Below the pieces are notes generated by a model, which worked only from the letters and a program-made list of their open reading frames with translations, was not told the DNA's origin and searched no databases. The translations under genes and the position numbers were made by a program. From Amphiura filiformis (lineage: Eukaryota; Echinodermata; Ophiuroidea; Amphilepidida; Amphiuridae), in assembly GCF_039555335.1 (NCBI RefSeq), contig NC_092642.1, forward strand, positions 15,963,208 through 16,027,207: a DNA stretch of 64,000 nt, read 5' to 3'. The number at the start of each line of letters is the position of its first letter. Positions within the stretch are counted from its first letter, which is position 1. Below are positions 11,552-24,497 of the stretch, one piece after another.

Positions 11552-12524
11552 AATGATATGGACACAAACATACAGAAGCAAGTCCCCAAGATTTAAATGG
11601 GATCCACAGAATGATTCAGAAATGTACCATTTTATTGTAGTGTTAAAGCAGGTAATTTTTGTCATTTTTAACTAAATTGTAGGCAATTTTGCAATTTATT
11701 TTTGGTTTTAACTTGTTTTAAACACTTTTTAAACATATAACTCGCAAGCATTTTCTGCTTGTTTACTATGCATCTCATCATTCAGATTTACTTATTATAT
11801 ATATGACATGCTGAAATGACGGAGGCTGGAACCACAGATCCTTTGTGTAGAGGGCATGTGCTGGAACATTATAGAAGAGAATTCTCTCAAAAAGTATCAT
11901 TGATGCTTTTAGTTTTGATATTATAGCCTCCTATTTGTATTTTAAGTACATTTTGTACTACATATATTTAACCCATCTCAGAAAAGAGTATGTATTCATC
12001 AGTTATATATTTATATATTTTTGTTAAGTAAAAATCCTTGACAGGGTGCTCATAGTAATGCCTAACTGGAAGGACTGTGCAGTATATAAATACCAATGCT
12101 ATGTGAATTAGTTGTGTAGAACTCATATCATCACACAGTAAATATAGTATAATCATCAAGCTACTAATTTCTATTAGTAGCGTGATGGTATAATCTTTTA
12201 AATGTAATAATTGTTTCTTTGTCCAGAGAGGCCAAAGGACATATTGGTGTGTATATACAAGAAGGCCTATATTTAATATGTCAATTGTCAATCAACAAAT
12301 ACCAAAAATATACTCCGTGATTTATAAGTGAAGGTAAAGTCATGTTCATCATTTAAGAGAAACATGATTAATTGTTTCATGTTTTTAATAACTTTTCCCT
12401 GAGTTTGAGTAAATCCAAATTCCAGGCATTGTAATTTTGTAGTTTGGCCAGTAACTTTGTGAAACTACCAATGACCTGACCTAACTGAATAGATTCATCA
12501 GGTTTGTAGGTAAACAGACGGAAT
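11552..12524. other. intergenic, nothing recognised
   Basis: AT-rich sequence without a coding-like ORF or a repeat that I can place. Confidence 0.5.
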
Positions 12525-12955
12525 AATTGTGACGTGTCATGTCAAAAAGAGACACTTTTTGGCAGGATCATAAATGGAGAAATAGCCAAAAACCTGCCCG
12601 GGGGTGATTTTTTCACAATTTGGGTTTGTTGCCAATTTGTGATGTTATTAATGTTAAAAATATTGTCTGATAGTCTCAAACCGGAATATAACTGGCATCT
12701 TGTATTTTTTGAGACATTTTTCAAGGTAATTCCTATTCTCAACATTATCAAAAATATTTTTGAAGGACGATATCTCAATTTCCAATTGTATAATACCATA
12801 ACTTACGAACTCAATATCTTCGCTTAGGAATGTCCAATTTTATTGGGGAAAATGGCATTGTGGAGCAAAATATCTCTTTATTTAAGATATGTAAAAACCT
12901 CAAAATTGATAACCTGCCCAAAAGTGTCTCCTTTTGACATGACATGTCACAATTG
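12525..12955. mobile_element. TIR element of 430 bp
   Basis: About 40 bp of terminal inverted repeat: AATTGTGACGTGTCATGTCA at left, TGACATGACATGTCACAATT at right, each followed inward by the GAGACACTTTT / AAAAGTGTCTC pair. The ORF inside is not protein-like. Confidence 0.75.
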
Positions 12956-14149
12956 TACACAGAATTTGAATTTGAAGGTTGACAGTTTCATCTATCATGA
13001 TCGATAGACATCTTCAGAATGATGACCAGACCTGACTTAGTCTGTATGCCTTCCTTGAGGCAGTAATTTAGATATACTTTGATCATCTCGTAATCGACGG
13101 GCCTTATAACATCGCGTATTAATATCGAAATATTTCATTTTGAGAATTTTCTTGTGACATCTCGCCAGAAGCATCACAAATTATTAATTCAAGTCGTATA
13201 CTTTGTCTACATTCTTTAACCATGTTAACACTCAAAATAAAGACCAGTCAAGTCAGCAAATAGCGCTCTTAATGTGGGTATACTTTTCGGCGTAGTAGCC
13301 TAACATTTCTCGCCTATTACGAGCTGATCAAACTATATATAGGCCTAGTGGTTTGTATTGTATCTCTAAACGTAATGATGATAAGTAAAAGTATGCATTT
13401 TCAGAAAGGCAATGACTTAAATCCAACTAGCATAACAGATTCCTGCAAAAATTAGCAGGTTTTTAGAAAATCATAAAATTTGATTTTACTTTACTGCTTC
13501 GAGGAAGGCAAACCTACTATATTTTGGTCTTCTTGTGCCAGTCCTTGTGTATTTGGTATCCATATCTTGATGAATAACAATCAAAACAATGTCTGGTTAT
13601 TTGTGAATCAGTTCATAAATCAAATTTAGGTATGATCACTGTTTATTTCATTCACTTTGCTGCTTGTATAAATAGGTTCATGCTCTAAATTCTATTTTTG
13701 AACAACTAAATCAACATTGTCATGTGTCGCTTGATGATCTGTTGATTTTGAATCTCCCCATGATCAGAGTTAAATTCTACATTTTTGTATAATAATGGGT
13801 GCCTCTTAATAATAGTTAGTCATACATTTGCATTTGTCCTCAATGTTCACAAATAGCAATATTAAGCAAATATGTATTGTTTGTGGAGGTTCTTTAGAAC
13901 TCAAAATGTTTTTCAAGTAGTTGACAACTTAATAGTTCAGAGTCAAAATGTGGATGTAATTTACTCTGTAGAGTGTCTGCTAGACTACATTGTGCACATA
14001 TTATACATTTACTACAGTCAAAACGATCTAGAAACAAATCACTGTGGTAGCGAATTGTTCAAATGATATACCTGTGATTCAGTCGTTAGTTATGACAACT
14101 GATTTGCATCACTTCCAAGTGGACATAACTGGTATCAATTAACTATGGG
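12956..14149. other. intergenic, nothing recognised
   Basis: AT-rich DNA; short ORFs only, none with recognisable protein character. Confidence 0.5.
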
Positions 14150-14450
14150 CTTGCTCTGCTCGATATATCAACAGTCAAAGCCCCCATGCATTGTATGCTG
14201 TGAATTCTTGCATATTCATGAGGGCTGATTGTTCCATTGTGCTGTGTCTAACAATCACGCTAGCATTGTGTGCCTTCGCATATATGTGATGGAGCTTCAC
14301 ATGTCTTCGCATTAACGTGATAGACTGTAAAAATACATGGTATTAAAGTGCATAGCAACTTCACCTGTCGCATTTCCTGGAACAATCGGCCCTCATTATC
14401 GGGTGATGCTGAGACTTTGACTGCTTGCACACGGTCTGTTATCCTTTTCG
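14150..14450. mobile_element. long-TIR element, family F copy 2 (decayed)
   Basis: Shares the core of the copy at 9154 (TTCTTGCATATTCATGAGGG, ACAATCGGCCCTCATTATCG) in the same order. Many CpG sites have become TpG/CpA. The outermost TIR is lost. Confidence 0.75.
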
Positions 14451-14554
14451 TCCATGGATATATCACTTTTCCAATAGAGCAACCAGATGTAGACACGAAA
14501 TATGGCACCAAAAAGACTATGCTTGTAACAACGGCTTATAGTATGATATTGTCG

Positions 14555-14990
14555 TTGGGTAGGAAAAACCTCCTATGTGCTTGTGGCCCCTGAACATGTT
14601 TAAAAGAAAACTGTCAATAGATAACATAGGAAGATTTGCTTTAAACATGTTCAAGGGCCAATGACACAATATTTCCAGTTTCTTGCCAGGTGGCTATACA
14701 CCAAACTTTTTTGATCAATTTAATTTCTGTAAAAATTGTAGGAACCTGCCCAATTTTGATATAAAAGCGGATCGATTGAGACCATATTTATTGGTTGAGC
14801 TATGAGTTTTAAAATATTGGATGAGACGTAGTAGAGTCCAATATTTTAAAACTCATAGCTCGACCAATAAATATTGGGCGTAAAGCATCCAATTTTATCA
14901 TTATTATGTTTTGGATTCAATATTTTTACACACTTGGATTCAACAAAACATAATAATAACTGAACATGTCATGTCAGTGGTGCTTTAAGC
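14555..14990. repeat. cluster of nested hairpins
   Basis: Three adjacent inverted repeats. GGCCCCTGAACATGTTTA pairs with TAAACATGTTCAAGGGCC (about 14575-14660). A 39-bp arm with GAGTTTTAAAATATTGGA pairs across a 15-base loop (about 14783-14875). TTATTATGTTTTG pairs with CAAAACATAATAATAA (about 14898-14960). Probably the remains of one or two foldback elements. Confidence 0.65.
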
Positions 14991-15643
14991 ACCAGTTACA
15001 GAAATTGTCAAAGAAAATCTAGAAATGTAGGTGTTGAAGAACTGCTTCAGATTATTTTTACATTTCTCAGGGGTGTGAAATCTCTTCTTTTAAGCTGAAT
15101 TCTTCTTTTTTGGAAATTTTTTTGAGGCAAAATTTTAGCATTTTCTTTCATTTTCAGTCCATTTTGAGCATATTTCAGTGTTTTTCCTCTTTTTTCCTTT
15201 TTTTTGAACAAAGTTCCTCTTTTTTCAATGGAGGTCACTCACACCCCTGATTTTTAAAGAGATGTTGTATGTGTATTATTGTTGTATGTAAACTGAATAG
15301 TTTGCATGAAACATTTGTAAAGGTAAACCCATAAGCTCAATTGTTTCCTGTCAGGCTTACACATTTCATGTGTTTGAAAGTTTTTAAACCTGTATTTTTG
15401 GCAAATTGAAAAAAGTTTGCAACAACTATCAGTACTGATGTTATTTTGGCACGTTTTGTAACAGAAGCATTTATATTGTTATCAAGATGGAATAAACTTG
15501 TATGATACTCACAGGAAACAAATTGAGTTTATTGTTCTAAAAGATTGGGGTTGAAGTTCTACTGTGATGAGTAATTTAGTATTGACGAATGATATGGAGA
15601 ATGAGCTAAATTAAATAGATCATTGGTAGGAACTATTTGCTGA
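14991..15643. other. intergenic, nothing recognised
   Basis: A T-rich/pyrimidine-rich stretch near 15060-15240 (many TTCTTTT words) and otherwise featureless AT-rich DNA. Confidence 0.45.
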
Positions 15644-16137
15644 TATACACCAGGCACATAAAGAAACTCGTCAGTTATATTCATCCTTGCTGTTCAATAT
15701 ATAACTTGATAATTTGGATTATTCTGAAATATACGTTTTGTTAATTGGACTTTTCTTTCTCATTTGACACCCTGTTTGTGAACATTGAGCAAGAATTGAT
15801 CAAAATATGCGCCTCCAAACTCTCAAACCCCAAAATGAAAAGTTGCAATTGTACCTGTTACACTGTGTGCTTTATTGATTGGCCTGTGGTGCTTGTGTGC
15901 AATACAACGGTGTGTTCCCATTGAAAATCGTTGAAAATGCGACTTTTGATTTTGGGGTTTGAGGCTTTGGAGGCGCATATCTTGATCAATTCTTGTTCGT
16001 TCTTCACAAACAGGGTGTCAAATGAGAAAGCAAAGTCCAATTAACAAAATGTATATTTCAGAATAATCCAAAATTATAAAGTTATAGAACAGCAAGGTTT
16101 AATATAACTGACAAGTTTCTTTTTGTGCCTGGTGTAT
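15644..16137. mobile_element. long-TIR element, family B copy 2
   Basis: Same layout as 10168-10616. The arms extend over 200 bp each, from ATACACCAGGCAC to CCAAACTCTCAAACCCC and back. It is better preserved than copy 1 at its outer arms. Confidence 0.8.
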
Positions 16138-16210
16138 ATTATATTGCCAATTACAACCAGTATCAGCATTTGTATGCACTGTATGCTGATAATATGTTTG
16201 TGAAATATAG

Positions 16211-16218
16211 AAGGAGGG
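16211..16218. repeat. SINE target-site duplication (left; partner 16528-16535)
   Basis: AAGGAGGG occurs directly before the SINE head and directly after its ATTT tail. Confidence 0.8.
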
Positions 16219-16527
16219 CACGGTGGCTCAGTGGATACGGCCTTGGACTCATAATCTGAGAGCTTGCTCGACGTGCGTGGGTTCGAATCCCCGTCCCGCC
16301 ACCGTGTTGTGTCCTTGGGCAAGGCGCTTTGCCTCGCTTGCCTCACCCCACCCAGGTGCAATGGGAAGCTGTTAGGGGTAGTCACAGTCGTTGTACTGAT
16401 GAACCCTGCGCCATTTGTAGGCTGCAAACATGGTTCCGGCATAATGATGGCCGAATAAATGTAAAGCGCTTTGAGGCTGTTTACGGCATAAAGCGCTATA
16501 TAAATATCTACATTTATTTATTTATTT
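16219..16527 (+). mobile_element. tRNA-derived SINE, intact with target duplication
   Basis: The head has a pol III A box (GTGGCTCAGTGG) and B box (GGTTCGAATCC at 16280-16290) in a tRNA-like layout. The body contains CCTTGGGCAAGGCGCTTTGC, and the tail AAGCGCTATATAAATAT ends in (ATTT)n. The flanks carry a perfect 8-bp direct repeat AAGGAGGG at 16211-16218 and 16528-16535, the mark of LINE-driven insertion. Confidence 0.88.
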
Positions 16528-16890
16528 AAGGAGGGTCCCAATTGGATTATATCATGAAATATCGACACCCAATTCCATGAATAAGTATTGTAACTTCTGG
16601 TTCTTTTAATGGGAGAAACAGGGTCCGCAAATTGATAAATCTCACAGAACATGTTGAACTGTTCCAACTGGCTCTGCACTCGCTGAAGTACAAATGTAGC
16701 TAACAGTAGGTGGAGAGCCAGTTGAACACATGTCTATATTGTTAGGAGAAGAGTTGCGTGTGACTAGGCACAGTAGATTTGTGTGATTTTTCTTGGACCT
16801 GACCAATAGGTTTCATGTGTGAATGTAGTCATCCATAAATTCAAGCGCACATAGACAGCAAAAATAGGTATGTATGCAATCAATACCAAT

Positions 16891-17070
16891 GGGCTATTCC
16901 AGTTGAAATCCCTACACCCCCTATGGAAGACATGACCTCAATATTCCACACAGGGAGTGTGCATTTCAAATGGGGTTACTTGAATGGGTGACTCTGTTTG
17001 AAAATCTACACCCCCTGTTTGGGAGATTCAGGTTATGTAGGGGTGTATGGATTTCAAATCGAATAGTCCA
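16891..17070. mobile_element. foldback element, family A copy
   Basis: Starts GGGCTATTCCAGTTGAAATC and ends with the inverted match near GAATAGTCCA; same hairpin plan as the copy at 3014. Confidence 0.8.
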
Positions 17071-17949
17071 TTGTTGTTAAAAATATTAAAGATGACCAAA
17101 TTTCACACATAAAACCAAATGGTCATTATCACTATGATTATGGTGAATTCCTGTGAAGAACCATTTGAAAAAACCCTCAAGGTAAACATTATATGCTAAG
17201 TCTTGCTTATTTAATTGTCACCGTACTAATGACATGTTAGCTTGTAGATAGATATAGGAGTTATCCGGGCTTTGCAATATTAGGCTGGTATATTTTAACC
17301 ATGTTTGTTTACAGAGTATGGATGGTAAGGGTTTTATACAATGGACATTAAAATATTAATGTAGCAATATAATGATCACAGCATGGCATACATTTTTGGG
17401 ATGGAATAATGGGCTAAACCCAGACAGTTTTTATATATTCATTGCTCTACTTTGGCATTGTACTTAACTGAACTTGCTCCTCTCCACTTAAGTTTATTAA
17501 TGGGTATCTGTACATGCTGTAAAAGTAAAAACTTCCTTGTGCAACTGAAACATTGTCTGGACCCAGCACTAGTGAAATGGTTACACAACTGTTATGAGGA
17601 CTGATTATTATCCAAATTGTTGTTGCACATATGATGGTCAGTTCTGAACAATGGACACAAGTTGTGATGATGAAATTGGCAGGTCTCGATTAGCAACAGT
17701 AACCTAGCATTGCTTTTAAAACCAGCAAAATGTGAAAATCACTTTGACATGATTGAAATTCCTCAAGGTGGGCAGAAGGGAAGTTGTAGCAAATTAAACA
17801 CTGAAGATGTGATCCATTGAATATTACACACTCCTTATGCAAGTTATTGAAAATGTACATTTTATTTTGTTGGCTTACCTAATTTATAACCTAATCCCAT
17901 TTTAAACAAAAGTAGATAAATTAGGCCTATTTAAAAACAATCTTACATT
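17071..17949. other. intergenic, nothing recognised
   Basis: AT-rich unique-looking sequence without supported features. Confidence 0.45.
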
Positions 17950-18201
17950 TGTGACATGATCTGGTCCATGGGGGCCAAAAGGAGGCATTTTTGACAATTG
18001 AGTTACTGTATTTATTACATTATACATACAATGGGCTATCATCTACTTAAAACACCAAGGTCTAGCATACTTGGTTCTAAAGTTATGAAGTTTTTGATGT
18101 CTATTTTCTTATGTATTTTATTGTTTTTTACTCCATATTTTTAACTTTATCTCAGTTTCAAAATTGCCGCCTTTGGCCCTCATGGACCAGATCGTGTCAC
18201 A
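17950..18201. mobile_element. TIR element of 252 bp
   Basis: Left TGTGACATGATCTGGTCCAT and right ATGGACCAGATCGTGTCACA are inverted; the match continues through GGGCCAAAAGGAGGCA / GCCGCCTTTGGCCC. Non-coding. Confidence 0.78.
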
Positions 18202-18564
18202 TTTCAGTTATTTCTGTGTAGACCTACATGTAGTATTTGGAGTCAGATATCTTGCACTTCCCACAATACTAATACTAATTCTTCCCTGCACTGATTGGTT
18301 ATTCAGTGCAGCATGGGTCAACAGTGGTGAGCAAATTATTTTAAGAAATGCATTGTGGCAAGTGTAACATATTGTTTCAGATTTGGAGCCGGTTATTATT
18401 GTAAGAAAATAAACAAGAAAAATACCATTGAATACCTCATTAGCTAACTGACAGTGTAACTGTGCAATCAGATTAGATATAAAAAGGCAGGTCAGACTCC
18501 GGCATAAATGTGCGCTTCTGGATTATTTAGGCATGTGCCCAGCCAATTTAGATTTTATGTATAT

Positions 18565-18744
18565 GGACTATTCCAGTCGAAATCTATACACTCCCCATGT
18601 CAGACATGGCCTTAATCTCCCACACAGGGGTGTATATTTCAAATGGAGTCGCCCATTAAGGTAACCCCATTTGAAATTCACGCTGTGTGGAAGATTAAGG
18701 TCATGTCTTCAATAGGGGGTGTATGCATTTCAACTGGATTAGCC
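18565..18744. mobile_element. foldback element, family A copy
   Basis: Hairpin with family A arms, including GGCCTTAATCTCCCACACAG and its inverted partner AAGATTAAGGTCATGTCTTC. Confidence 0.8.
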
Positions 18745-19761
18745 GATTGCCCCTAGTTACACACCATTTAACATTGTAACAACATTGTCACAACTTCTGT
18801 TACACTGTGACAACATTATATGACATTATATGATACTAGGGGTGTTGATTATGTGCACTAAGCACATTGTCTGGAGATGAGCCACACGGACTTTGGAATC
18901 TGACTTTCTATATGCCTAGTAATAAGTAAATTTTAGGACCCATTAATGTACCTACAAGGCTAGAGACATAGCTACCTGGCAGAGACATGCTGAGGTTGAC
19001 TGTAAATGGCTGATGATGATGAATGTACCTACTTTTCATAAAAAGTGTCCAGATTGGTAAAAAAAAATGGGTGCTTTTGTGGAAAAATGGCCAAAATGCA
19101 ATCAATTAATGTAATTTGTAGTACACTTATTGTCTCTACTGAAACCCACCGAAAACTGAATCTATACCAACATTCCTGAAAATGCACCCCAAAACAGTAC
19201 CACATTATGTGATCCACTCCCACAAAACCTTGAACAAGTTGTCAGACAGGTTTATGAGTAAAACTTGCCAAGAGGACATTTACATAACAAATCCATGTAG
19301 CCAGCTGTTATAAAACAACATGGAAAAAATCATAAACAAAATATATAAAATTCATAGCATCTACATAAAAAAAATCGGAGTCAAAAGAATAAGAACGAAG
19401 GATGAAAATAAATGCTAAATTGACCCTTTTAAAATTCTCAATGACCTGGCTTATGGAACAATGAGGCTAGTCACATGTCTGGCCATGGAATAAAGTTGTA
19501 ACATACTTTGCTAATTCACATAAAACACATTCAAATCTATGCACACACAGAAAAAAACATGATTGAAATATATATTTTTATATATTTTATTAAATATTTT
19601 GTAGTGTAAGGTAACAATGCATCTGCACGTATCACAATAAGTGTTTTAGTTTCTGTTAAAAGAAACAAATTTGACAATTTACAAATTTGTAAATACAAAT
19701 TCTTAAAGTGGGAGTGCAAGTTGAAAACATGACTTTTTACCTTTTAGTGATATTTTATCAT
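18745..19761. other. intergenic, nothing recognised
   Basis: AT-rich; several short ORFs with no coding signature. Confidence 0.45.
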
Positions 19762-19851
19762 AGAATGACTCCATTTGAAATATTCACCCCTTTGTGGGAG
19801 ATAAAGGTCATGTATTCTATAGGGGGTGTATGGATTTTAACTGGCATAGCC
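19762..19851. mobile_element. foldback element, family A, half copy
   Basis: Only the right half of the hairpin is present, ending AACTGGCATAGCC. Confidence 0.6.
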
Positions 19852-19856
19852 TACAT

Positions 19857-20114
19857 ATATGTGACCCCTCGGCACAACTGAGCCCTGAAGTCGCCAATCA
19901 TCATTTTTGAGATATTCAACCAAAATATTCTTTGAAATTAGCTTTAAAATGGTGTATATCATGTCTATAGTACTTGACATTTAAGTAGTGAAAAATCAAT
20001 AAAACAGTCAATAAATCCTTTGTGTCCTATTGTTTATTGTTAAGTTCGATGGAGCATATCTCAAAAGTGGCACTGGCGACATCCGGGGCTCAGTTGTGCC
20101 GAGGGGTCACATAT
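19857..20114. mobile_element. TIR element of 258 bp
   Basis: Left ATATGTGACCCCTCGGCACA and right TGTGCCGAGGGGTCACATAT are exact inverses, extended inward through ACTGAGCCC and GTCGCCA. Confidence 0.82.
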
Positions 20115-20172
20115 GTGATAAACAATTGGTTTAATCAATGGTGCTTTTACTGTAGTGATTTCAGAGTGATTT

Positions 20173-20322
20173 GGGCTATTCCAGTTGAAATACATACACC
20201 CCATTGACCTTATCAGGGAGTGTGAATTTTGAATTGGTGACTCCATTTGAAATCTACACCCCTGTGTGGGAGATTAAATTCATGTCTTCCATGGGGATGT
20301 ATGGATTTTAAATGGAATGCCC
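20173..20322. mobile_element. foldback element, family A, internally deleted copy
   Basis: Starts GGGCTATTCCAGTTGAAATA and ends GGAATGCCC; the arms are shortened relative to other copies. Confidence 0.7.
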
Positions 20323-21351
20323 ATTTCATTGTGTACTGCTTCAAATTGTGTGCGTTTAACTTCACTCAAAGTGCTGCTGTACACATGCACGTTTAAAGAT
20401 GACGCATAGATATGCGTGTGAAACGGCTATACCTCATCACATTGACGTCACTGCCTACAGTAGACAGGCACTTTAGTTAGAAACTATGTTGGACATGTGA
20501 GTGAGATGATTAACTAGAGTTATCGCTAGGCGATACATACCTCTTAAGTTTTTTAACGAAGAGATCTCGAAATGATTTATTATGATTGTGACATCGTTGT
20601 CAAGATATCACAATTGCAACTGGTTTTGAGTACAAAATATTGGTCATTTAATTTTTAAAGGGTGAAATTATTCAAATAGTGCTTTCATGGAGCACTCCAA
20701 ATTTTGTTAATGCATCTCCTATGTGGTAACGTTTTTTACCATTTCACAAATAAATCGTTATTAAAAATACAGAAGCAGGTTGCAACTTGATATTAGATTT
20801 ATCAATGACTGCCCACACAAGTAATTTCTGTGTGTAGGTTACAAGTATTGACTAATAAAAAGTTTGTCATGTTCAGAGATAAAGTAGAGGTCTCTCTAGT
20901 AAGCACTTTCAAAACTGAAAGCAGAAAATGATTGTTTGTTTTTGCCCGCCAAAAAATGGACCATTTTGACAGTGATAAACTAACTATGCAAAATGTATGT
21001 CTTTACAATGCATATTATCATTTTGACAAATAAGCGGAAGCACACATTCACATTTGTATTAATGTTTTGTCTTGTGTGAATTTAGATTTGAGTGATGACG
21101 AGACACAAAATGAAAATTTTAATAATATTTGCTATTGTTGATAAGATAAGTTTGAAATGCTAACTTTGATAATGTTAGAATAATATTGTATGATGAAAAT
21201 TGTTTAATAATAAGCTCAAAATCATGAATATTAAGATAGCTATTGTATTACAATCCTTGTTAGTGAGGTCACTGTTATGCAATAGATACACCACCTTTAA
21301 GATACACCACCTTCAAGGTATCTCAATGTTCATGAATCTGGGCCCTAGATT
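20323..21351. other. intergenic, nothing recognised
   Basis: AT-rich sequence; no gene or clear repeat seen. Confidence 0.45.
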
Positions 21352-21450
21352 GGGCTATTCCAGTTGAAATCCATACACCCCATGTGGAAGACATGCCTTA
21401 ATCTTCTTAAGTCTTCTATACGGGAGTGTGGATTTCAACTGGAATATCCC
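21352..21450. mobile_element. foldback element, family A, short copy
   Basis: Both ends are present (GGGCTATTCCAGTTGAAATC ... AACTGGAATATCCC) but only about 100 bp remain. Confidence 0.7.
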
Positions 21451-24404
21451 AATTAGTTGTTTACAGTGTTGACGTATTTATTGATGCAATTTACTATTTA
21501 CCGTTTTGACTGGAGCCACGTAATAATAATTATATATGGCCAGTGTATATTTTGCTATAACACTTTGTACAGGGTTGAATAGTCCAATAAAACACACAGT
21601 GCATTAGAAATATGCACCTACTTGACAATTATGTTTGTGTTTTTTGTAAGTTGCACAACCAGATTCTTATTGTTGCTGCCTCACAGGTACACTGCTGCCT
21701 TCACGGCACTCTAAATTACACATTCAGAATCACATGCAGAGTACACTCCCTGGTACTAAGTAGCTGTAGCTATGTACATCTGGGTCGGCAGAAACAGGAA
21801 TCTGGTAGTGCTCCCACAACTTCAACCGTTTCAGGGGGGGGTACTCAAATTTGGTTGTGGCTAGGGGTGTGCTGCCGAGAATTTGTAAGTGGACCCATCA
21901 ATATACCAATTTTTAAAGAAATTTGGACCCATCATATACCAAAATTTTTGGTCAAATTTAACACAAATTGTCTTAGTTTTTATAAACTTTCCCCCAAAAT
22001 TTGGTAGAAATTTCAAAAAATTTTGCTAAAAAACAAATATACAATTTTGAAAAAAAAAACACCTGTCCATTACCAAAATTAGCCTAGAAAAAGGGGCCAT
22101 TCATATACCAAAAGTCTGTAATTCCTCTCCCCCCCCCTCCCACGTCCCTATATGGTCATTTGTACTGCGACCCCCCCACCATCAGTTTCAAATGTTCAGA
22201 TTCAAGCAGTTATTATCCAACTTTCCTGTTAATGAGTTAGTTTTACATCTTATGATTCCAAAACTTGGATATTGAATTTGAAGCTGTATTCTACGTACTA
22301 TTCGCTGTCGTAGTGTGATGTCACAATTTGATCGCTGCCAGGTCAACAGAACCATGATCACAACACAAAGTTAATGGGTCATTAACAGGTGTACAATGAA
22401 ATAAGCAAGAACCAGTAACCAAAATACACTCCTCATTATGAATGCATTCATAAAAATAACTATCAACAAAGTTTGGGATAGATTGATAGGTAGTTTACGT
22501 AAAATCAGTTAGCCTGAAATTGAGGGCGCTCTAAATAAAAGTGGTTGTCACGCATAAGGGGTAAATGGCAGTGTTGAAGAAGAAACCATTTGGACAAATT
22601 ATCAAGAATTTGAGTTCATTTAAAGAAAATCTCCAAATTGCAATGATTCCAATGATATGACAGCGCAGAGCAGTGTGGCTCAGTGGTAGTGGTTACGGGC
22701 TTTGACGTCTTTTGGAAGAGGTTCCGTTCAACTCAAGGAGGAGGCAAATGAAAGTTAATTCTAAGTTCCCCTCAACAGCCTGCATCACTTTTTTCATGTT
22801 GGCCAAAATTGTTTAATAATTTTAATGAAAAAGTCAAGTATCTAAAAATTGAGATAGAAATATCAAAATTATAAATGCTCAATATGCTGGACATGCCCTG
22901 CTGATGATTTTAGCAGTTTGCATTAATTGTAGGGTTTAAGATGTAGTCAATAATGAAAATGTAAGGATTTTCCTCATGTTCCTGCTGATTACAAAAAGTG
23001 CAAATTCCTTTTCATTTCATTAAAATCAAACTCAGTATTAGTACTTGTATATCTTTTCTCAATCTGATGCAAAATGTCTGTAAGATGATCCAAGCATTCA
23101 TCCTTGAGTTGGGGATGGACCTTAACATTTTGAGGCACTCGACAGGCAGGGTTGTAAAGGTTACAAGTCTGACAGACTTTTTACAAGCCTGACTTTGTTC
23201 CGCCCTGAAGCTCTGCGACTCATTCGAGAGCAAAATATCCCCTCTTTACGTCACTAGACGCCTATGTCAGGTCCGCGACACTCCGGAGCTAGTTTGAGGA
23301 CAGAAAATGTGACTCTCGTGCTAGTCTCCTATACAACCATTCAATTCTGTGGTCCTGACACTCGTCATTCATAACCGCTTAGAGTCTGGCCCGAGACTAG
23401 GCAAATGTGACTCTTGCACTTTCCTCGCATATGCATCGGTATAGGCCGTTTGCATGTAAATTGTACGGAGTGTCCTAGTCTATATCTCTGCCTCTGTGCT
23501 TTACAAGAAGCACACCAGATTTTTGTCACAGGATAAAGAAAAACATTGCCCAGCTTGCATTAGTTCTGTCCAATTTGAGTTTATTTTGTGTGAAGCGTGC
23601 ATAAATGTCCATACAGGCACTCTTTCACCGTGTTTCACGGTACAGTACACAGTAGCCTACCTGTGGGAGATGGATGTATATCTACTGCCATTTTGTTGTT
23701 TTGCAATTTTGTTCTAGTGTGCTGTTCAATGAGCTTCAAATCTGCAGACTGAATTAAAGAGGTGTGGTCCAATTTTTAATGTTCTATTTTCTATTTTAGA
23801 TTGAGGTCTACCATTAAAACATTGTTTCCAAATGTTGACTTTTATTTGGTTTTGATGAGAAGCAAAAATGTGTATAACAATACCCCATATGATAGTACAT
23901 TCACTTATATGGTGTAGTAACCACAAATCACTACGTTTTTGTAAACATTTAAATGAAAAATATCTCGGCATTAAATTTCACTGGGTATGAGAAAATATGA
24001 GCTTTTTTCTGATACCAAAATCTTTTATTAAATATATTTTTATTACGCTTGAAAATGTTTAATTTATAAATATAAATGCTGTTTTATTATAACTATTATT
24101 AGCAAATAAATATGGCTTATATTGATTCAAACATCTACCGCATACAAATTAATTTTAATACCGAGAGATGAAGAATATTTGTACATTCCAGCTGGATATT
24201 GCATGCATAGTTTCTAGAAAATATCAAAGCTGCCTACCATTACCATCAAGCTGAGGACACGGAAGGTTCAGCAAAAGCATTCCCGGTAAGTGGTCAAAAT
24301 TCATGTAGTGTAGTGTCTACATAGATTATGTTAAGGATACGATACATGATTTACCGACAAGTGACTAATTTCGGAATGCTATCATGAATTTTGAAGAAAA
24401 AAAA
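21451..24404. other. intergenic, low-complexity and repeat remnants
   Basis: Holds a G/C-homopolymer patch with repeated ACCAAATTT-type words at about 21830-22190, a degraded tRNA-like head at about 22670-22735 (GTGTGGCTCAGTGGTAG), and a CpG-richer patch at about 23200-23460. No coding ORF is supported. Confidence 0.4.
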
Positions 24405-24497
24405 GTTTCCACAGGCTTCGTTGGGATTCGAACCAGCGATTCGCAACTTCCTTCGATTACGTGTCTAGCGCTTTACCGTTCGACCACGGTGGCAGTT
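24405..24497 (-). other. tRNA-like sequence (pseudogene or SINE head)
   Basis: Read on the minus strand it has CCACCGTGGTCGAACGGTAAA near the start and a B-box GGTTCGAATCCC near the end, spaced as in a tRNA with a long variable arm (Ser/Leu type). The T stem and acceptor stem do not pair properly, so it is probably a pseudogene or SINE head, not a working tRNA. Confidence 0.4.

Noticed and set aside
12534-12827. 97-codon + strand ORF
   Set aside because: Lies wholly inside a 430-bp TIR element, and composition is not protein-like.
22670-22735. tRNA-like GTGTGGCTCAGTGGTAG segment
   Set aside because: A box only. No clear B box, tail or target duplication, so not called as a SINE.
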